Shown: positions 46,303 to 59,311, counted from the first letter of the stretch. The stretch is 64,000 nt of DNA from Pleurodeles waltl (GCF_031143425.1 NC_090444.1:1309889324-1309953323); one strand, 5' to 3'. Made by a program: numbers and translations. The notes: a model not told the origin generated them from the letters alone.

Positions 46303-46735
46303 TGAATCAACTGTTCCAGAGAGTTAATATCAGGTGGAGGAACAACCACCAGGGAAACAGGACATTCAATGCCACACTTCAAAAACATCCTGAAAGACCC
46401 CTCGCCCTTCCACTCCAGAATATTATAAACTTTTTGCCACATATACTATTGTATGAATCAGTTTGTCCTTGTAAACACTCTTCTCTGGAAAATACCCCAA
46501 CATATCAAATTCTACACTACGTCAGGTGCATAGAGTTTCACATGACTTCATTTGTGTAAAAACAACTTGTCAGTGACAACTGTTATAGGTGACCCTGAAT
46601 CAACTATGACATTCACCTTCACATCTCTGATCATTACCTCACAGACTGGATCCCCATCCTTTGGTGAATTACCTGGGGAATCCACCATATTTATGGATAA
46701 CATGACTCTGGAATTTTTATCGTCTTCAACTTGAC
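46303..46735 (-). pseudogene. Gypsy protease and start of RT, broken
   Basis: The minus strand reads VIVDSGSPITVVTDKLF near 46560-46610, with the DSG catalytic triad of retroelement aspartic proteases. Frame breaks follow. The stretch runs up to the solo LTR at 46302 and continues beyond it at 44234. Confidence 0.65.
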
Positions 46736-46739
46736 CATT

Positions 46740-47565
46740 TGTTTGTACTTATAACTTGCTCGCTAACCAGCACAACATTTTGCACATTCTTACAAACCCT
46801 TGCAAAGTGCCCCATTTCTGTGCATTTTAAGCAAGATTTGTTTAATGCCGAGCACTCATTAGCGTTTGCCTAATGTGATTTGGAACCACATCTGAAGAAC
46901 ATGCCTGAAAGCCCAGAGTTGCTCTACCCACCACTCCTGCCCTCACTTTTCGGCATGCCATTACACTTAGGTTTTGAGACAAAGATATTTACACTATTTC
47001 TATCAGAAGGTCTACCCAACTTCTTGGAGGCCATTACAGATCTTTCAATTCCCCAAGCAATTTCTGATGTCTCACCTATACTTGGATTCTTGCAACATAA
47101 AATCTCTCTTGAATTCTGGCACCAAAACAATTAACTACTAGTTGATATTGCAAGTAGTTATCTAAGGTTCCATCAAAATCGCATGTCGACACAAGAATCC
47201 CTAACTCTGCCAGAAAACTGTCAATAGATTCATGCTGGACATGCCACCATGTAAAGAACCTATGACTTTTAACAATGATGCTGGTATCATCTTTAGAATG
47301 GTCTCCCAATCTTTAAATCCTCTCCACATATTCATCCCGGATGGATGAAGGTGGAGGAGTTAACTGGGGAATGTGATCAAAAGATCCTTTGACCTTCTTA
47401 ACCCAAGCAATTATGTAGCAAGGCTTCTTCCTTGCTGCATAAAATCCAACTCCATCAATGGCAACCAAAGAGCTGTCAAAAGATCTGAACAATTGTGTGC
47501 ACTTCACTTTTTGCACACCAGGGTCAGGTAAAAATGCAGGAGGCAAATTAGCATTCTGCATACTG
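46740..47565 (-). pseudogene. Gypsy gag with CCHC zinc knuckle, broken
   Basis: The start is near 47562 (MQNANLPPAFLPDPG). The capsid part shows HESIDSFLAELGILVSTCDF and GARIQERF, typical of vertebrate gypsy gag. A CCHC knuckle (CLKCTEMGHFARVC) lies near 46795-46840. Stops near 47310-47312 and frame changes near the knuckle break it. Confidence 0.7.
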
Positions 47566-47929
47566 ATTGTGCACTGTTCACAAAGCCAGTAATTAGCACA
47601 ATAGATCAAAGGAAGACGTCACTGAGAAATGATAACTTAAAATAGAGCTATTGCAAAAAAATTCCTGACAGGCATGCAGATGAACAATCGAACAGCCAAC
47701 ACATGTACAGAAAAGTGTCTCAGTGACCAGTGGGTTTTCTGTATTCTTTGAATGATGATAAGTGATCTGATTAGCTGAGCTTAGATGTAACAGCCACTGG
47801 CAGCCTAGGCCCCAGATCTGTTTAGTAGAAAACAATCCGATTGGCTAGGACACGTCATGCTGACCAATAACAGATCACAACAACGTCAAAGAAAGCAACA
47901 GATTCACAGTGAAAGTGCTTCTCCGTAGA

Positions 47930-48232
47930 TTGAGCTGCCCTAGCTCTTTGCCAAATTCATGAGGTGTTTCTAGACACCAAAGCAGAGGAGGAGTTGAAGA
48001 AAAACAGATTTATTGGAGAAAGGAGTGAACTGCAGTCAACATCCTCCCTAGCAACTGCCCCCGACTCCTGCGTTTTCAGTTGGAGTGCTGAACAGTCACT
48101 AGGGAGGATGTTGCGTGCTGTTCATTCCTCTAATTAGTCTGGAAGCCTCACCAAAGAGTGCCGGCATAGATTCTAAATTTTAAGATGCTACATTTCATAT
48201 CACATTAATAAAAGGCCATAAGGCCTACAACA
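47930..48232 (-). repeat. 5' LTR of minus-strand gypsy element
   Basis: It pairs with 39835-40094. The inner border is approximate and could extend toward 47700; no primer-binding site was identified. Confidence 0.65.
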
Positions 48233-48289
48233 TTCAGAACAACTGGATACCTGTTCCTAGTTGGAAATTATAGCTTATTAAATGCAACA

Positions 48290-48943
48290 AGGTAACTCCA
48301 ACGTTATCCTAAAGAAGCGATAGGCCCTGCAGTAGGGAAAAACGAATTTTAGACTTTTTCTCTACCAGGACATGTAAAACGTAAAGGTACATGTCCAACT
48401 TTTTAAATACACTGCTCCCTCTGATCTGCCCAGGGCCTACCCTAGGAGTGACATATGTATTGAAAAGGAAGGTTGGGCCTGGCAAGAGGTTTATTTTGCC
48501 AGGTCCAAATGGCAGTATAAAATAGCACACGTGAGCTGCAATTAGGGCTGGGCGGAACTCGCAGGGTTATATGAAAACTGTAAAATTCTGCAGAGCTCCC
48601 AAAAAGTTGGAATTAGGCATATCGCAGACTTGAGACATGTTCAAAAAGGTTACTTACGTGGTTGGTAGAAAAACTGCTGCAGTCCGACTAGTGGCATTTA
48701 AAGTACAGGCCCTGTGTACAAGTAGTGCCACATTTCTAGGGACTTACAAGTAAATTAAATATGCCAATTCGACAAAAGCCAATTCTACCATGTTCAAAGG
48801 AGAGAGCACAAGCAGTTTAGCACTGGCTGGATAGCAGTGATAAAGTGTGCAAAGTCCGAAAAGCAAACACAAATGGTTTCAGAAGCCAGGGGGTGAAGGC
48901 AAAAAGTTTAGGGATGACCCTGCAAAAAGGACCAAGCCCAACA
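48290..48943 (-). repeat. Gmr1-type LTR fragment, minus strand
   Basis: On the minus strand it begins TGTTGGGCTTGG at 48943 and continues CTAAACTTTTTGCC, AAGTCCCTAGAAATG and CAGGGCCTG. These are the landmarks of the 28942 and 44235 LTRs in the same order. About 130 bp in the middle (48530-48660) do not match and may be a small insertion. The 3' part is missing. Confidence 0.65.
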
Positions 48944-49770
48944 CTGTTTTACATGGAAAATATTACTAAAAGCAAATAAAGGTATCCTTTTATTTACATA
49001 TTTGTAGAAAAAGTATTGTTTTTAATATGATATAAAGCATCACTGTCCAATGTTTGTGTATTAGATATATTTACAAAATGTGTATTATGACTTGTTTTAT
49101 ATTTAGAAGGACAAATGCCTACATTTTAAAGTAAAAAAACCTGACATATTTACGAAGTAAAACTTTAAATGTCCAAACTATTGAAAGCATGGGTAAACCT
49201 AAAACACCATTGGCATTTGGCTTTGTCAGCCACGAGTGCGAATAGGATATGAAGACTGCACGAGCTAAACTTAAATCACAATTTTCAAACCTTTGCTATT
49301 TAATGTATTCTCTCAGTCCTTAACAGCTCCACTCAAAGATCACATTTTTTCCTTGCAGATTATTGCTTCAAGTCAAAGACTTTCACCCCCCCCCGCTTTT
49401 ACATGCCACGCGACGCTTTGTGCAGGCCCACAAATAAAAATCATCCGTCTCACTTAACTCGGTGCATGAAATGTCCTCACCCCGCGCACATTTATTAAAG
49501 ATGCACAACTGTCAGGCCCATAACATTACATTTTTCAGTGTATGGCCAAGTATGCCATCGCGGTCATTTTTTCCATTATTATCAGCTTTGCATGACTGAA
49601 ATATTAGATCAGCTCAATTGCTTTCCTGACTGATGCAGGGCCTGTTAATTTGAGAATGTAGTCTCTTAATGCGAATTTGACACTCAGGAGCGAAGGGCGG
49701 TTCTCCTGCCGTTAGTGCGGGAGTAAGGCATTCCTTGGCCGCGGCATGACGAACGAGGTATGCGTGGCGC
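48944..49770. other. Upstream region of the intermediate-filament gene
   Basis: Mostly unique-looking A/T-rich sequence becoming GC-rich after about 49680. No coding region or repeat was recognised. Confidence 0.4.
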
Positions 49771-49772
49771 AC

Positions 49773-49781
49773 TTTAAAAAG
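49773..49781 (+). promoter_or_regulatory. TATA-like box of intermediate-filament gene
   Basis: TTTAAAAAG lies 69-77 bp before the start codon at 49850, just ahead of the GC-rich first exon. Position fits a core promoter with a short 5' leader. Confidence 0.45.
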
Positions 49782-49849
49782 GGTTCCGGACCCGTGGAGC
49801 TCACCTAACGCTGTCCGTGAAAGAAAGAACCCGTAAGCAATCTGTTAAA

Positions 49850-50064
49850 ATGAGCCGCAGCCCGGAGAGGATGTCTTCGTACCGCCGGCACTTCGAGGAC
49901 TTCAGCAGCTCCTCGGTGGTGAGGCTGAGGGTGTGCAGCCCGTCCCCGCCGCGCCGGCCGCGCTCGGCCAGCTTCGGCCGCAGCAGCAGGGGGCAGAGTC
50001 TGGCCTCAGCGCCCCGGGCGAGCAGGAGGAGCACCGCCGGCAGCCGAAGACCCTTCAGCGCCAG
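49850..50064 (+). CDS. Intermediate-filament protein, exon 1 (head domain)
   Basis: The chosen start (49850) gives MSRSPERMSSYRRHFEDFSS; an upstream in-frame ATG at 49817 is possible. The SSYRR.F motif is the hallmark of the head of type III and IV intermediate-filament proteins (vimentin, desmin, alpha-internexin, NF-M). The rest is Ser/Arg/Pro-rich with SFGRSSRGQSL, as expected for a head. The exon ends at CAG|GTAAAC (50065) in phase 2; an unspliced message would hit TAA two codons later. GC content is high, like a CpG-island first exon. Such proteins form 10-nm cytoskeletal filaments. The separate head exon is unusual, because type III/IV genes normally encode head, coil 1A and most of coil 1B in one exon. 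Confidence 0.75.
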
Positions 50065-53000
50065 GTAAACATTAGGGTTTATGCAGCTGCACGGAGCGGG
50101 ACTCACTAGGGACCGCGAGCGAAGGGCGGGCTCAGCGCCACGCACCTGCGCCGAAAGTACCATCCACGTGATGCTGCCGTGCCTATATATGGACGGAAAG
50201 ACTATAGAAGCCGTTTACTTAGCGGCACTTCGCTAGAGGCGTCCCGTTTTACTTACTTACATGCGAGTGTAAACATAGGCTCGGTTTCCTGCCATGCATC
50301 TGCAAAACATTTACACCCGGTCTCTTTCAGTGGGATGGTTGGGTCAGGACAGCATTTCCATACCTGTTAATGACAGGTATGCACTTCTTCAAATGACTGC
50401 TCTATGTTCCCACTGCAACGTTTCTAAGCTTTCAAAGATGAGAAGTCCAAATGTTTTTTTATAAACCTATAGGCCTGCATCATATCAGTATTTTACTAAT
50501 CTAGTCAATATTTGTATGTCAGGAATAATTCAAGATTGTGGAAAATCAGACGACGTGTTTTTCCTTTTTAAAAGGTAAACTTGAAGCAGCAACTAGCAAA
50601 TCTCATCAAACACACGTTAGAGTGGTCTAAACCACCCAAATGATTATTATTGGCAGAATAGCTGCGTTAAAGAATACTATTTTACATAAATTCACAATTA
50701 GCTGTCACTGACAATTCCAGAATGCCAAAAATGAACAAATGGTTAACATTGTTCTACGAGAAAGGAGGCAACCATAATTCACGTTCAATACTACGGTATT
50801 GTGGAGGTAAATAAATGTGCTGCTTGATTTAGGCTACTTCCTTGTGTGCTTGAGTTTAACGAAATATTTTTTCTATGAAATATTCAAACGTTTCACTCTT
50901 CCCTTTTAGAATGGAGAGCACACCTTTTCAATGATAAGCTATGCTATTCTCAACTGATTTTTGTATGACCTAAAATATCCCACATTCCAAAGCCAGTCAG
51001 TGGGCAAATAGAGTGAGACAGCAAAGCACAATATTGTTGATTAACATGGATTAGTTCTTTAAATCAGTATTAACGCAACAATACTGTTGGGGTTGTCCCT
51101 CTTAAAAAAACTGTCCCCACTGTAGTACAAATTACAAAAATTACAAAAATTTAATTCACCTGTTTTTTCTGTGAATCTCATTCTTAGCTATTTCTAAATG
51201 TTGGACTTTCGCAATTGTCAGCACATTGCAATATTGGTTTATCACAAAAATGCTTCGCTATGAGTTTATGCACTTTAATAAAGGCAATGAAATCATTCGT
51301 AAAAAAAAATAATGAAACAATGCAGAAAGTATTTTGAATGTCTGCAGGAAAAAAGGTAGAATCTGCAGATGACAGACTCTAGTTAATGTAAAAAAATATT
51401 TAACAAATCACATACAAGTGCATACACTATTTTTATTTATTTATTTTGAACTTTCCTGAACCCTTAGAAAGGAAAAGCTAACCGAAAATTGTACATTCTT
51501 TGCCCTCGTCATCCTCATTTCTCCTGGTCCCTTCTTTGTATATCTTGATGTCAACATTACTTTCACCTTTTGCACACCTCTCTTTGCAGCTTCTTTTTTT
51601 ATTAGCATGGTCTTTGCACCCCTCCCACCTAATTGCACATCCTTTAGTGTGCTAGTACCCATAAGACATATTCAAGCATACGTGGTAGAAAAGAAACTCA
51701 GTACATCCCACCCTACCTTACATGTCAGGCATCACGAGTCAAATCTAACCCAGTTACAAGAACACTCCCCAAAATTGACAGAGAGAAGAAAGAAAAGCAC
51801 ATTCTGAAAAGTCAGATGTTAACTCGGTGTATATGGTAAATACAAATGTCTCACTTGTATTCGTCTAAAATCCATTGGATGTTCTCCTACCCCATCATAA
51901 CTAGACATCTGGTGTATCACAATCCTGTCACCCAGGACACTGTTAAAAGGGGAAGACTAAGGACCATAATGGAGAGATTAATATACACTACTAGCTTGCA
52001 TGGTTTTATTCTCAAGATGAACCAGTGGACAATGTGAATAATAATGGGGAAGGTAACAGCGGGCAGGGGACTGAGTGCCAGTGATCGGTGTGTAGGATGC
52101 TGGTCACAGGTTTCAACCATGGTAGGGATGGCACATCCTTTTGGGAGTGATTGAGTTAATACTACAGAGTTGAGTAAAAATAACACATATTTTGAAAAAG
52201 AAACAATTCACTATCTCCATGCTTCCACAAAATTTGGGTTTGGTTTAAAACCCTAACTCTGTGTGTAACACCTGAATTTAAAACTAGGCATTTATAGTTG
52301 CCAACTTTGTGAACACTCAGAGTTGCTGTAAAACTTTAGAAATCACATTTATCTTATCAAGTCCACAATCACAACCAAAATAAAACAGATGTGAAGACTG
52401 ACTGATTACCAGGATATGAGCGAATTGGGCTCCTTTCACGCATAATGTTTTAATTTTTAACCAGAGACGTGGTTTGCCTTCAGACAAGCAGACAAATTAC
52501 TAAGATTGCAATGATTTATGTGAATGGTATTAATTATGAGCAAAACTGTTAATTGTTGACACCAATTTAGTTTAGAGGGCTGAGATATTGATGTTTGGAT
52601 TTGCATCACATTATTGGGAATATGAGATATTAAAAGAAATGCACCAATAATTGTAGTCTTGTTGCTCCTATATTTCATTAAGCATTTAAAACAGATTGAC
52701 AAAAGATGTTGCTGCATTGTAATTCCTGTGTACAGATTAATCATGTCGCAAACAGAAAATATGTAAAAATTAATGGGATAATCGACTCAGTTGCATTGCA
52801 GGTCATTGTAAAGTGAGCTAAATAAACTTTACATGCATTATTATTTTATGAGCAGCCAATCCCTTAACAATGAGAACACGTAATGGGATTAAATTGACGA
52901 TTTATTAACAGTTAAATTATTGACCCCCTACTAAGCAATATAATTGACATTTTTAACAATGCTTTTTTTTCAGTGAGATTTACAACTTGTGTACAAAAGA

Positions 53001-54380
53001 AGAAACACATCATCCAGAATAATATTTCCTAGGTCCATATATATTTGGAGGGCTGTTGTTTTAACTGTGATATTAAAGTATTTCAAACATCATTAAGCTA
53101 ATGCCACAGGGCACGTATTAACAGCCTTTTCTTGTTTGTTTGTGGAAAGAGAACGGGTGAAGGTGGTGCTTAAGGATGCAATTAACATATCTCTCAAAAG
53201 AGTTTACAGTTGATTTGCTCCTGAGATTTATTTTTCAGAGGAGGAAGCTTGTAACTTGGGGCTAGTTGTTGCTTTTCCCAGCTTCTGAAAGAATTCTACT
53301 GTACATGCATGATATTGAAGTAAGCACTGCAGGCCCAGAAGGATGCAGCATCCGTGAGTGAGAATCAAGCCATGCTTGCAACAATGGGCATACAGGGTGC
53401 AGAAATTGAGTTTTAAATGGAATAGTGAGGAAAGGCATGTGGTGGTGCAGGACCACTGCACAGATTTTTCAGAGCTGAAATCAGGTACACGTGGCTGTTC
53501 GCCTTCAAGTTGTCATTACAGAATTTAAAACCGCATTTTTCATTCAGAGGTTCACCATCAAACATGAAAGCACAATGTCTTATGTTTGACTCGCTATCTG
53601 ATGAGATTTGATCATAAACAGGCCACACAGGCACATAATTATGGAAACTGACGAATTCTGTGTACATTTCATCACTAGTGTCATTCTTCAAACAATCCTA
53701 TAAATTTGCAAAATAAATAGCATTGATTTTTGAATTGTGTGCATGACAGCATTTTATTTAGTTTCTTGTGTTTCATGCACATAAATGCATGTGTTGTGAT
53801 TGTTAGTTCTGTATCGTCTCCAGAATTGCTTTCTTTTTTAGCTTAATGCAACCATTGAGGGACACTTATTTACGATTTAATGATGGCTTAAACTGATGTT
53901 GCATTAAGCAACCAACTTAAAATAGGAAACTCGGTGTAGCTATTTAGAGCTCTATTAAGTAGCCAAACTGTGGCAACATTAAGAGTCCTCTGTATCTTGG
54001 GGCACACAAGGTTTAAAAAATAAATATGCTGATGAGGAATGGAATTCCACAATATTGAATCATTATCTGTCCTGCATCACAGTAAATCACTCACGTTTCT
54101 GAGCACTGTTTAATGACACTACTGGTAGCCCTTCTGGAGCTCTTCCAGTCCTCGGAGCTTTAGGGACTGTATATGTTTTTTTAAATTTCCTTTCTGGTGG
54201 CTGTGATCATATTTACTTCAAGTCCAAAATTACGCTACAGTCCTTAATTTGTGGATGTGGGTACTATTGAGAATGTACAGTTGTGTAGAAGGAATTGAGA
54301 TCAATCATGTAACCTACCACATGAGCTTAAAACAATACAAAATCAGTATGCATGTGATATGCCTTCCTACCTATGACCAG

Positions 54381-54461
54381 GAGGGGGTTCTCCAGTATCT
54401 TAGCTACCAATAACAATGTCATTCATTGTTATTGGTAGCCAAGATACTGGAGAACCCCCTC
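54381..54461. repeat. 81-bp near-perfect palindrome
   Basis: Two 38-bp arms (54381-54418 and 54424-54461) around a 5-base loop (TCATT) differ at one position. On the minus strand that position would be a G-U pair, so a minus-strand transcript would fold completely. It is either a very short MITE or a hairpin RNA source; no flanking duplication was recognised. Confidence 0.85.
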
Positions 54462-56899
54462 AAAAATAAAGTTTTCACCACAACTGTTAGTAAAAACTGT
54501 CATTTTGATTAGCATTATTAGAGTCTCTTGCAGTTACCTTTAGCTTTAACTGACAATACCGTCTGTTAAAGATACAGTTTAGCTGCTTAATATTTGAAAA
54601 ATCCTGCGAGTAATGTTTGCTTTATGTCAGAAAATCAGCAGAATTGCACAAGTGATGGTATTATTGCTGTTTTGCTTAGTCAGGAAATTAAAAGAAATGT
54701 ATTAATTGCCCTTTCATTAGTCAGTGACATAATTTAAAGAAAATCTTGGAACCAGTAATTTCCCAAAACGTAATTTTACTACATTATCACGAAGGGCTCT
54801 GTTGGCATGGTAAAGGGAATTGAGCGGGGTTATGATGACACATAAATTTGTTTAAAATATGTGCCTTGAAATTAACATACTTGACCTGCAAAGATGCCTT
54901 TGTTGCCTTACCGCTGCAGGGCTCAGAAGGGTATTGTCCAGACTGCTGCACTCTGACAACATTTATCAGCTACATTTACCTCTGGGGTTTAAAGGCAAGG
55001 ACTTATTTAATGACACCCCTTTGGATGTATGTGTCTTTGCATCTTTTCCACATCAGAGGTAAAATGCACTTGTTAGAATACATGTCAATATCCAGCCTTA
55101 TAGAGCCATGAGATCTCATCAAGCGTAGCTTGCTCTTGAGTAACATTTATAGATATCAGTCATGTAGTTTATAGAAAAGCGCGATCCCCTTTGATCCAAA
55201 GTGCTATGGCTGAAACACTAACTTGTGGGCTATTCTACAGCATTTTACTTTAGAAGAGCTCTGTGAAGCTCAGTGTTTATTTGCTATTAAACAAAAATTC
55301 ACCATAGTTCCTGTGAAATAGCACATAATCACTGATCTTACGTGTATGATTAACACAACATATGGCGACGATGCTTCCTGTAACTCTTCATGTAACAACT
55401 AATATCAGGAGAGCGCCTTGAGGCTACATTTATGGATTGCTATGTAAATCTAATGTTTTCATTGTTGATATGTATCGCCCAATGAATATGATACTCTCAT
55501 TATAAAGATAAACATAATTTACTGTGGCTTAAGATAAGAAATGCTCTAACAATGCATAGTAGAGAATACTATTAGGAGTCGCAGTAACCAGGGAGAAGCG
55601 CGGCAAACGCATTATGAGGTGTTAGGTCTGGCAATTCGGGCAGTGAGGCTGCAGAAAAATAATAACTGATTTTGAAATTCCACAAGCCATAGGTAAGTCC
55701 TGCGATGGTAAATAATAGCTTAACTGCTGTACAATATCGGGAAACTCTACTCCTACAAACAGGTGCTAAGCTTTCAATATTATCAGTGGTAGCTTTTTTA
55801 AATTTAATAATTCACTGTTTCTTATGATGGGGTTTGTATAAAAACGTTTAACAGATCGCTGGTCTGCTTTGGAGATTTTATGAATGGAGACATTCTGAAA
55901 TACTCGTCCCCGGCAAATAAAACCCTAGAAATGCTGTATTGTTTGTACTCTAAAGTCGAGTTAACAGTCACTGTGTATCACAGTGCACGAACGACAGCTA
56001 TGGGAATAAAATCACTTTGAATTACACGCAGCAACATAATAAGAACACGCAGTACACGAATAGCGGATTTAAAATGCTTTCTGGGTGTGTTATGTAAATG
56101 CATGACATTAAAATGAGTGAAATACTTGGCAGCATAAGAGCCGGACGGAGCAATAGGGCCTGCTACTGATAGTAAGTCCTAGCAGCAAGGGAACAATAGA
56201 AAATGTACAACAACTGCAGGGCTAAACATAAATAAACAGAAAAAGCATTCTGCGAATCCACGTTATAAAAGCATCTAAATACAACACCATTGTTGCAAAT
56301 TCGTCGAAGACAAAACATCTAAAACATTAGAAGCCAATTTAAGTCCCACACACTCTATAACTTGATCCAATATCATCAGGAATGATTAAAGGGTGCATCA
56401 ATTAAATGTCCTACAACAGATGTCAATACAAGTTAGTTATTCGGAGGTTGTGATTGTGTAAGCAGCACATCATCCATTCTAAATATTCAGTTTGTCTGTA
56501 GACATTGGCCACATCCACACTAAGATACAGTGTGCAAAAACCAAGATGTGGAGGAATAACACAATTCAAGTGTGTAGGTGAGTTCCCTTAGTAAAACACC
56601 GAAGATGGCATCACTTTGTCATTCTGGTATTAAATCTGGTACATGTTGTTGTGCTGTTTTATAGCCATTAGGACAGCATTTTTGTTTCCCTTTCCTAGTT
56701 CTATAAATAGCACGTAATAGGATTACCCAGTTCAGTGGCCTTGTTAGTGCAGATTAAATTTGAACCTGTAACATGCAAGTTGCACCCACAACACTTAACT
56801 CACAACTATCATCCTGACTCGAGAATTGTGGTTTGGTTCGGAGCTATGATATAATTCTCAAGTTGCCTCTATATGGGAAAGATCCTGAACAAGGCGTCC

Positions 56900-57891
56900 G
56901 GAACCACGCCTGCGTTGTTCACACAAGCGGAACAAAGTTTGCCTGAACAACACAGGCTTTTTTCTCTGCCCTAACCATGCATGTGCTGAACAATGCACAT
57001 GTGTGGTTAAGGCAGAGAAAAAGGAAGATCCATCGGGAGAGGACGTGGTCAGGTAAGTGGGGCAGGGTTGGGGGTAGTTTTTAGGAGTGGGGTGGGGTGA
57101 AGGGGTTGGGGTGGTTAGGTTATTTCATAATTTTTTTTAAGGGGCTGGGGTGAGGGGGTCAGTACTATGGTTTTTACGGCGGGGTGGGGTGTTGGGTTAT
57201 TTTGTTTTTAGGGTCAGGGTGGGGGGTCGGGGTAATTTTGTATTTGGGAGAGTCGGGTGTTTAGGGGCAGGTGGTCGGGATTTTTTTTTATTTTGGAGCG
57301 GTTGGGGGGTAGGGTTTTCAGGGGTGGAGTGGGGGGTCAGGGTAACTTTGTATTTGGGGGTTGGGATAATTATGTTTTTAGGGCGGGTGGGGGGTGGATT
57401 TTTATGGGTGGGGTCGGGGTAATTTTGTATTGAGGGCGGGTGGGGGGTCGGGTTTTTAGGGGCCAGGTTGGGGGTTTGGGGTAATTTTGTATTTAGGGCA
57501 GGTGGGGGGCGGGTTATTAGGGGTGCGGGTGGAGGGTTCGGGGTAATTTGAATTTAGGGAGGGGGCGGGTTTTCAGGGGTGTGGTGTCGGGTAATTTTGT
57601 ATTTAGGGCGGGTCAGGATTTTAGGGGCAGAGTGAGGGGTTGGGGTAATTTTGTATATAGGGCTGGTGGGCTATTAGGGGCAGGGGTAGGGAGTTGGGGT
57701 AATTTTATATTTAGGGCGCGGTGGGTTTTTAGGGGTGGGGTGCAGGTTATTAGGGGTGGGGGTTGGAGGGTCGGGGTAATTTTGTATTTAGGACAGGAGG
57801 TGGGTTTTTAGAGGTGGCGGTTGGGCTGATTTCGGGGTCCTTGTTCCGACCGCGTTGTTTAGGCATGCGTGGTTGCCACATGCGTGGTTCC
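56900..57891. mobile_element. Non-autonomous inverted-repeat element with G-rich minisatellite
   Basis: GGAACCACGC at 56900-56909 is mirrored by GCGTGGTTCC at 57882-57891. Near the left end two 28-bp arms (56959-56986, 56995-57022) form a hairpin around 8 bases. The interior, 57060-57830, is a degenerate array of a GGGGTAATTTTGTATTTAGG and GCGGGTGGGGGGTCGGG unit, strongly G-rich on the plus strand. Termini are short, so class is uncertain. Confidence 0.55.
57060..57830 (+). repeat. G-rich minisatellite
   Basis: About a dozen variable units of roughly 45-75 bp contain runs of three to six G separated by short T-rich spacers. Open frames in it are compositional artefacts. Confidence 0.85.
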
Positions 57892-58956
57892 ATCATACAA
57901 CCCCTCTATATAAATGTAATAATGCTTTGATTCTCCAAGCTACTCATTACGACTCACAATATATTCTGTATCATCTGTGAGACCAACCAGTTGTCATGTT
58001 TCTTGGTTCTCTATCTGCACTTTGCAATAGCACAATACAGCAATAACATGTCAAAGAGTAGGGTCACAAGCTGTCTATTGCAGCCAGGTAAAATGGGTTA
58101 AGATACATACCGAGGTGAGCTAGATCTGGTTCTGGTGGTCTTGGGGACATGTGTTTGACCCCATTGTCACAGGTTGAATCCTGGCAGTCCCATTCAGCCT
58201 TTCAGTTGATAATAAAATGAGTACCACTGAGTTGGGTACCCGTAAGCACCTGCTATTTGTCCATAGCCCAAATTACCTGCTTTGGGTGAAGCCCCTCTAC
58301 ATATATGCCTGTCTATGAGAAAGGAGACACTTGATTGGGCCAGAGGAAGCTGCGATGTTGCTATAGTATGGGAGAAGAGGAATTGCGCCTTTAAGAATGC
58401 AAGTATAGGTGCTTAGAGAGCTGCTGAAGGACTAGTTTAAGGTGTATTTGGGAAAAGCACTGCGCAGTTGGTATCACATGAATCTAATCCACTAAAATGA
58501 ATTAATCTTCATCAATAAAGATACATAAATTTTGAAATGGCAAACTCTGTAGCAGGAATACAGCAAATGTAAATAAAAATATTTGGACAAGTTTTTTCAG
58601 TAGTAAATTAGGAACATTAATAGGTGTATCTGTGTATAGGGTTAGAACAATTGCACACACTGATATCTGCCACACAGTTCTTGTATTCGAAGTTCATACA
58701 TATATAAGTTGCAATAATGAGTTTGATTCCACTTGCTCATATGTGGATCGTACATCAACATCTTTGCCTCAATGAAGAAGACAACACAGTTAAGTGATTT
58801 AAGGCCAATGTAAAATAATCAATGACATTTCGGTCTTGAAGTTCAACATACAAGGATTACGTCACTTATGTCACAATATAGGATTCTTTTTACTGGTTTA
58901 TTCTCTATAGGGGTGGATCATTTTGGCAGTATTTCACAGAGCTCTGAAGATGGTCT

Positions 58957-59311
58957 CAGTGCTTAATTTGTTAAGTGGCAGGGCCCTTGCCAGGAGGCTG
59001 CTGCAGCTTGAATCACCAATTGCCCCCTCACCCCCAGCGCTGCTAACGACAGCACCTACACAACTACTACCCATCACACTCCTACAAGTGTGACAGTTCA
59101 GACTATTCCAGCCCCTTATATCTGTAATACTTGCTCGGGTAGCAAGGATTTGTTGTTTATAATGTATATTGAATTAATAAACAACTGCTGTTCTGCTCAT
59201 CTCTATATTACACGAAGAGTGCTACCATTTGGCAGATTGTCATATGTGCCGGTGTTGCCAACTAAAGACTGGTACAGAACACCGGAAACCACCAGCTCAA
59301 ATTAAGCACTG
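58957..59311. mobile_element. 355-bp MITE with perfect 14-bp terminal inverted repeats
   Basis: CAGTGCTTAATTTG at the left is mirrored exactly by CAAATTAAGCACTG at the right. GGTCT flanks both sides (58952-58956, 59312-59316). The CAG terminus and sequence resemble vertebrate hAT elements, but the visible duplication is 5 rather than 8 bp. It contains a GTGCCGGTGTTGCC motif near the right end. Confidence 0.75.

Larger units (their letters stand above)
39835..48232 (-). mobile_element. Ty3/gypsy LTR retrotransposon, minus strand, split by a solo LTR
   Basis: LTR-like direct repeats lie at 39835-40094 (3' LTR) and about 47930-48232 (5' LTR). They align over GTCTGGAA.CCTCACCAAAG and CATTTCATATCACATTAA and end TGTTGTAGGC when read on the minus strand. 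Between them, right to left, are gag with a CCHC knuckle, protease, reverse transcriptase, RNase H and integrase, the usual Ty3/gypsy order. A 2.07-kb LTR of another family interrupts the protease-RT region. The LTRs differ at many positions, so this is an old insertion. Confidence 0.8.

Noticed and set aside
57150..57811. Gly/Val-rich frames of about 90 codons
   Set aside because: Compositional product of the G-rich minisatellite.
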